A stretch of DNA of 9,722 nucleotides from CAZYAK01 sp964645935 (GTDB lineage: Bacteria > Patescibacteriota > Gracilibacteria > Peribacterales > Peribacteraceae), in NCBI GenBank assembly GCA_964645935.1, contig CAZYAK010000061.1:1-9722 (forward strand). Reading direction: 5' to 3'. Below the pieces are notes generated by a model. It worked only from the letters and a program-made list of their open reading frames with translations. It searched no databases and was not told where the DNA came from. Shown piece after piece: positions 5,750-9,722 of this stretch. Made by a program: the position numbers and the translations under genes. Positions within the stretch are counted from its first letter, which is position 1. Every line of letters starts with the position of its first letter.

Positions 5750-6140
5750 ACGGAAGCCAGTGTACTCGTCGACTTCCCGGATGCTAGGACGCGCGATAAC
5801 GAGGACAACGAAACTTGTCCAAAATGGCCTTGGCAACTCAGCCGGAATTGCATCGCCGCATATCAGTTTTGGAGTGCCTCAAAATCCCGGGAACCCAGGG
5901 AAAGCCCTTCCCGTTCCTCTGCTTGGCGGAACAGATGTCCCGGTACCAGTTCGCCCGAAAAACAGTTGAAGTCCTCGGTGCCGTCCTCCAACATGTTGTG
6001 TCGTTGGTCTAAGTGACCCACTAGAGGATGTGTACCAGAGCGTTTGGCTTCTCCAGGCCGGGAAGACGGAATCCGTCCCTCCAGACCCCCCTCACACCCA
6101 CCGTTTCCGACCCCCTATCTCCCTTTCTTGTCCCGGTGTT
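5750..6140. other. Intergenic region between the divergent FMN reductase and nrdJ genes
   Basis: These 391 bp hold no gene that can be supported with confidence. They contain one weak plus-strand ORF (5824-6012), a perfect 10-bp palindrome CAACATGTTG (5989-5998), a short inverted repeat AGTG-ACC-CACT (6012-6022) and a C/T-rich stretch (about 6075-6130) before the nrdJ ATG. No cobalamin-riboswitch core and no convincing pair of NrdR boxes was seen. The region is visibly less GC-rich than the flanking genes in its middle part. Confidence 0.5.
5824..6012 (+). CDS. Doubtful small ORF, 62 residues
   Basis: An ATG-initiated ORF (MALATQPELHRRISVLECLK...) ending with TAA at 6010-6012. A TTG at 5815 would add three codons. 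It matches no family I recognise and has no Shine-Dalgarno or clear promoter. Its composition is protein-like, with possible helices (PELHRRISVLECL; ARKTVEVLGAVLQHVVSLV), but its codon use is less GC-biased at third positions than that of neighbouring genes. It may be a small gene, a remnant, or chance in a low-GC intergenic stretch. Confidence 0.2.
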   Translation: MALATQPELHRRISVLECLKIPGTQGKPFPFLCLAEQMSRYQFARKTVEVLGAVLQHVVSLV

Positions 6141-9100
6141 ATGAACCCCAACGCGTCCGCCGCTTCCACCTCCAAGCAGTCCTCCCCCCGGGAAGGTGCC
6201 ATCGAGCGCCTCGAGTCCGATACGGATGCCGGCCGCAATCCCTCCAAGCGCCGCGGGCTCTCCGTGGGCCGCGTGTTCACCACACCCGGTAGCGACCCGC
6301 TGGAGGAGGTGAGGTACGACAAACGCGTGAGCCGCATCAAGAACACCAATGGATCGGTGGTCTTTGAGATGGAGGGTGCCGAGATCCCCGCAAGCTGGAG
6401 CCAGGTAGCCACGGACATTGTGGTGAGCAAGTATTTCCGGAAGGCCGGCGTGCCCCAGGTCGACGAGAAGGGCGCTGGTATCAAGGACGACAAGGGCCAG
6501 ATCGTCACGGGTCCCGAACGCAGTGTAAAGCAGGTGGTGCGCCGCCTTGCTGGCTGCTGGAGGCACTGGGGTGAGATGCACGACTACTTCGAGACGTCGC
6601 AGGACGCGCAGGCCTTCGAGGACGAGCTGTCGTACATGCTCGTGCACCAAATGGTGGCGCCCAACTCTCCGCAATGGTTCAACACGGGCATTCACTACGC
6701 GTATGGCATCACGGGCACGCCCCAGGGTCACTACTACTGCGACCCCAAGACTGGCGAGGTCCGCAAGAGCGACGACGCCTACACGCACCCCCAGCCGCAC
6801 GCGTGCTTCATTCAGAGCGTGGAGGATGACATGGTCAACGAGGGCGGCATCATGGACCTGTGGACCCGCGAGGCGCGTCTCTTTAAATTTGGCTCCGGCA
6901 CGGGCACGAACTTTTCCAAGCTCCGCGGCGACGGCGAGCCGCTCTCCGGCGGCGGAAGGAGCTCCGGCCTCATGAGCTTCCTGAAAATCGGCGACCGTGC
7001 AGCAGGCGCCATCAAGAGCGGAGGCACCACGCGCCGTGCAGCCAAGATGGTGTGCCTCGATCTCGATCACCCGGACATCCGCGAGTTCATCAACTGGAAG
7101 GTGAATGAGGAGAAGAAAGTGGCTGCGCTCGCCGCCTCCGGTTACGACACGGACTTCAACGGTGAGGCGTACCTGACGGTCTCCGGCCAGAACTCCAACA
7201 ACTCCGTCCGCGTTCCGCACGAGTTCTTCGAGGCGGTAGAACAGGACGGCGACTGGAACCTCTTCTGGCGCACGGAGCTGAAGAAGGCCGAGAAGGAGGG
7301 GAGAGAGGCCAAACCCAGCTCCACGCTTAAGGCCCGCGACCTCTGGGACCAGATTGGCTACGCCGCGTGGGCTTGCGCTGATCCGGGGCTCCAGTACGAC
7401 ACCACCATCAACGACTGGCACACGTGCCCGGCGGATGGACGCATCAACGCGTCCAATCCCTGCAGTGAGTACATGTTCCTCGACAACACCGCCTGCAACC
7501 TTGCTTCGCTCAACCTGCTGCGTTTCTACGACAACGAGCACGGCACCTTTGAGATCGAGCGTTTCCGCCACGCCGTCCGTCTCTGGACTATCGTGCTGGA
7601 GATCTCTGTGCTCATGGCCCAGTTCCCCAGCAAGGAGATCGCTGAGCTCAGCTACCGATTCCGCACGCTTGGCCTTGGCTATGCCAACCTTGGCGCCATG
7701 CTCATGCGTATGGGCATCCCGTACGACTCTCCCAAAGGCCGCGCCATTTGCGGTGCCATCACGGCCATTCTCACAGGCGACTCGTACGCCGCCTCCGCCG
7801 AGATGGCCGAGGCGCTGGGCCCCTTTGGCGGATATGAGCGCAACCGCGAGCATATGCTCAAGGTCATCCGCAATCACCGCCGCGCTGCCTATGGCGCCGC
7901 CGCCCGCGACTACGAGGGTTTGCGTGTAGCTCCCGTGGGCATCGAGCCACAAGACTGCCCCGAGGCGCTCTTGCGCGCCGCCAAGGAGTCGTGGGACACC
8001 GCGCTCGCGCTCGGCGAGAAGCACGGCTACCGCAACGCCCAGACCACCGTTATTGCCCCCACGGGTACCATCGGCCTCCTCATGGACTGCGACACGACGG
8101 GCGTGGAGCCCGACTTCGCACTTGTGAAGTTTAAGAAGCTCGCTGGTGGCGGCTATATGAAGATCGCCAACCAGTCCGTGCTCCCGGCGCTCACCGCGAT
8201 GCGCTACACCGGAGCGCAGGTGGCTGACATCATGCAGTACGTCATGGGCTCGCTCTCGCTGGAGGGCGCGCCGCACATCAATCGCAAGACCCTCAAAGCC
8301 AAGGGCTTCACCGACGAGGACATCGCCAAGGTAGAAAAAAACCTGCCCGCGGTATTTGAGATCCCGTTCGCCTTCAATCGCTACGTCCTGGGCGACGAGA
8401 CCATGAAGCGCCTGGGCTTCACCCAGGAGCAGCTCACTGACTTCAATTTCAACCTCCTAGGAGCGCTCGGCTTTAGCGCAGAGCAGGTCGAGGAGGCTAA
8501 CGTGTTCATCTGCGGCCACATGACCGTGGAGGGCGCACCACACCTCAAAGACGAGCACCTCGCCGTCTTCGACTGCGCCAATAAGTGCGGCAAGCTCGGC
8601 AAACGCTACATCCACGCCGAGGGCCACATCCGCATGATGGCAGCCGCGCAACCGTTCATCAGCGGCGCCATCTCCAAGACCATCAACCTCCCAAACGAGG
8701 CCACGGTGGAAGACATCAAGAACGCGTACTTCCTCAGCTGGAAGCTCGCCCTTAAGGCCAATGCGCTCTATCGCGACGGTTCCAAGATGAGCCAGGCACT
8801 TTCCAACAAGTCCGACAAGAAAGAGGACAAGGCTGAGGCCAAGGTGGAGCAGGTGATTGTGGAGAAGATTGTCATCAAGGAGACGCCGCGCCGGCGCAAG
8901 CTCCCCGACGAGCGCATGTCCATCACGCACAAATTCTCCGTGGCCGGCCACGAGGGATACTTGCATGTGGGCATGTACGAGGACGGCTCGCCGGGCGAGA
9001 TCTTCATCAAGATGAACAAGGAGGGTTCCACGCTCAGCGGCGTCATGGATACGCTGGCGCTGAGTCTCTCGCTCAACCTCCAGTACGGTGTGCCGTTGGA

Positions 9101-9566
9101 GCTGATCTGCGGCAAGCTCGCGCACACGCGTTTCGAGCCCATGGGTATGACCACAAACAAGGAGATCCCCATGGTGAAGTCTATGATGGACTACCTCGGC
9201 CGCTGGCTTGCCCTCAAGTTTCTCACCAAGGACCAGGCCAAGCGTCTGCATAACATCGAGCTCGTGGACATGGCCTACGAGACGGGCACCAAGAGCAAGG
9301 AGGCCTTCGCCATGCGCCTCGCCGTCATCGACGAGGGCAGCGAGGCCGCCCCTAGCCTGAATTTCGCTTCCACAGTGGAGGAGGTCACGCACGCGGAGAT
9401 CGAACAGGCCGAAGCGAAGATCGCTTCCGCTCCCAGCAAGGCGGAGCAGGCCAAGCTTCAGGGCTTCACGGGCTCCATCTGCGGCGGCTGCGGGAGCCTG
9501 AAGATGAAGCGCAATGGTTCGTGCGAGGTGTGCCTGGATTGCGGTGCGACCTCGGGGTGCTCCTGA
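6141..9566 (+). CDS. nrdJ: Class II adenosylcobalamin-dependent ribonucleoside-diphosphate reductase
   Basis: A complete 1141-residue NrdJ, the B12-dependent enzyme that makes deoxyribonucleotides with or without oxygen. The N-terminal family motif is RVFTTPGSDPLEEVRYDKR (44-62), followed by ATDIVVSKYFR and APNSPQWFNTG. The active site shows NPCSE (Asn439, radical Cys441, Glu443), and Cys222 (PHACFI) with Cys452 (TACNLASLNL) as the substrate-reducing pair; the 11-residue gap between the last two cysteines matches Thermotoga NrdJ. IAPTGTIGLLMDCDTTGVEPDF (638-659) is the phosphate-binding loop region. A Lys/Glu-rich linker (885-925) leads to a TSCPD domain (about 926-1060). The tail carries CGGC (1114-1117) and CEVCLDCGATSGCS (from 1128), the usual redox/zinc cysteines. 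An in-frame GTG at 6030 would add 37 Pro-rich residues that look non-coding, so ATG 6141 is preferred. It stands alone, with its own terminator and no B12 riboswitch seen. Confidence 0.96.
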   Translation: MNPNASAASTSKQSSPREGAIERLESDTDAGRNPSKRRGLSVGRVFTTPGSDPLEEVRYDKRVSRIKNTNGSVVFEMEGAEIPASWSQVATDIVVSKYFRKAGVPQVDEKGAGIKDDKGQIVTGPERSVKQVVRRLAGCWRHWGEMHDYFETSQDAQAFEDELSYMLVHQMVAPNSPQWFNTGIHYAYGITGTPQGHYYCDPKTGEVRKSDDAYTHPQPHACFIQSVEDDMVNEGGIMDLWTREARLFKFGSGTGTNFSKLRGDGEPLSGGGRSSGLMSFLKIGDRAAGAIKSGGTTRRAAKMVCLDLDHPDIREFINWKVNEEKKVAALAASGYDTDFNGEAYLTVSGQNSNNSVRVPHEFFEAVEQDGDWNLFWRTELKKAEKEGREAKPSSTLKARDLWDQIGYAAWACADPGLQYDTTINDWHTCPADGRINASNPCSEYMFLDNTACNLASLNLLRFYDNEHGTFEIERFRHAVRLWTIVLEISVLMAQFPSKEIAELSYRFRTLGLGYANLGAMLMRMGIPYDSPKGRAICGAITAILTGDSYAASAEMAEALGPFGGYERNREHMLKVIRNHRRAAYGAAARDYEGLRVAPVGIEPQDCPEALLRAAKESWDTALALGEKHGYRNAQTTVIAPTGTIGLLMDCDTTGVEPDFALVKFKKLAGGGYMKIANQSVLPALTAMRYTGAQVADIMQYVMGSLSLEGAPHINRKTLKAKGFTDEDIAKVEKNLPAVFEIPFAFNRYVLGDETMKRLGFTQEQLTDFNFNLLGALGFSAEQVEEANVFICGHMTVEGAPHLKDEHLAVFDCANKCGKLGKRYIHAEGHIRMMAAAQPFISGAISKTINLPNEATVEDIKNAYFLSWKLALKANALYRDGSKMSQALSNKSDKKEDKAEAKVEQVIVEKIVIKETPRRRKLPDERMSITHKFSVAGHEGYLHVGMYEDGSPGEIFIKMNKEGSTLSGVMDTLALSLSLNLQYGVPLELICGKLAHTRFEPMGMTTNKEIPMVKSMMDYLGRWLALKFLTKDQAKRLHNIELVDMAYETGTKSKEAFAMRLAVIDEGSEAAPSLNFASTVEEVTHAEIEQAEAKIASAPSKAEQAKLQGFTGSICGGCGSLKMKRNGSCEVCLDCGATSGCS

Positions 9567-9593
9567 AGAGTGGGGATGGAAATACGAGAGGAG

Positions 9594-9620
9594 AAGAGCT
9601 GGGGAGACCCGGCTCTTTTT
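9594..9620 (+). terminator. Intrinsic terminator after nrdJ
   Basis: AAGAGCTGGG (9594-9603) pairs with CCCGGCTCTT (9608-9617) around the tetraloop GAGA; one pair is a T-G wobble. A run of T continues to 9620. It begins 27 bp after the nrdJ stop. Like the fusA terminator, A bases at the foot of the left arm pair with the start of the T-tract. Confidence 0.85.
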
Positions 9621-9722
9621 GTGACGAGCCCGGCACCTACGATCGGCGTTCGCACGCCCGCCAGGATTTCCCATTTCTTTGTACGCGATCCCCGTCACCA
9701 AGCCAAGGACGTCGCGTCGTGG

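Noticed and set aside
5750..5836. A 29-codon N-terminal extension of the FMN reductase.
   Set aside because: Flavodoxin-fold enzymes begin directly with the first beta strand, which starts at the ATG at 5749. The upstream peptide has no family similarity.
6030..6140. An N-terminal extension of nrdJ from the GTG at 6030 (37 more residues).
   Set aside because: The extra residues are Pro-rich and unlike any NrdJ N-terminus, the DNA is C/T-rich, and the ATG at 6141 already leaves about 40 residues before the first family motif.
5750..6140. A cobalamin riboswitch before the B12-dependent reductase gene.
   Set aside because: No B12-box core (GCCACTG) or matching stem-loop arrangement was found in the region on the coding strand.
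6021..8276. A 751-codon open frame on the minus strand antisense to nrdJ, and another of 414 codons at 8457-9701.
   Set aside because: The protein has low-complexity, Leu/Val/His/Arg/Ala/Gly-rich mirror composition and no recognisable domain. The opposite strand encodes a complete, motif-rich NrdJ; GC-biased third positions on that strand remove antisense stops.
9621..9722. Possible start of a further gene, tRNA or promoter at the right edge.
   Set aside because: No ORF with recognisable content, tRNA-like fold or clear promoter pair could be supported in these 102 bases.

Overview
This is a GC-rich bacterial chromosomal segment using the standard code, with TAA and TGA acting as stops. No insertion sequence, prophage gene, CRISPR array, rRNA or tRNA was seen. 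It holds single genes and short units of core metabolism, not a long operon. Isolated steps of the histidine and riboflavin pathways, a TrpR/YerC-type regulator, a B12-dependent ribonucleotide reductase and compact genes would fit a candidate-phylum (Patescibacteria-like, for example Peregrinibacteria) genome. That placement is a guess; the sequence alone does not prove it.

Layout. Bases 3-128 are the last 41 codons of elongation factor G (fusA), followed by a strong intrinsic terminator (169-210). On the minus strand, 264-1475 encodes a membrane-anchored HtrA/DegP-type serine protease with one PDZ domain. Its promoter region (1476-1590) is shared with a divergent gene for a TrpR/YerC-family regulator (1591-1899) and contains a perfect 15-bp palindrome. 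After a 177-bp AT-rich gap with a TTGACA element, an inverted repeat and a Shine-Dalgarno-led 12-codon ORF, 2077-3657 encodes a long-form ATP phosphoribosyltransferase (HisG) fused to a phosphoribosyl-ATP pyrophosphatase (HisE) domain and a degenerate second HisE-like segment. A RibD-like deaminase/reductase (3677-4687) follows after 19 bp and lacks about 40 C-terminal residues. Convergent to it on the minus strand are a small unknown ORF (4690-5028) and, upstream of that, a flavodoxin-fold NAD(P)H/FMN reductase (5075-5749). A poorly coding stretch (5750-6140) separates this from nrdJ (6141-9566), a complete class II adenosylcobalamin-dependent ribonucleotide reductase, closed by an intrinsic terminator (9594-9620).

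How the genes may work together. The HisG-HisE fusion would join the first two steps of histidine synthesis, so that pyrophosphate release pulls an unfavourable first reaction. A TrpR/YerC-type protein directly upstream is a natural candidate regulator. RibD makes a flavin precursor and the FMN reductase family uses flavin, but a functional link between them is only inferred. NrdJ supplies deoxynucleotides without needing oxygen.

The points most worth a second look are the HisG-HisE-HisE-like fusion with its altered PRPP loop, the regulator and palindromes around it, the shortened RibD with altered deaminase loops, and the lack of Shine-Dalgarno sequences in front of every recognised gene, with -10-like boxes very close to several start codons.
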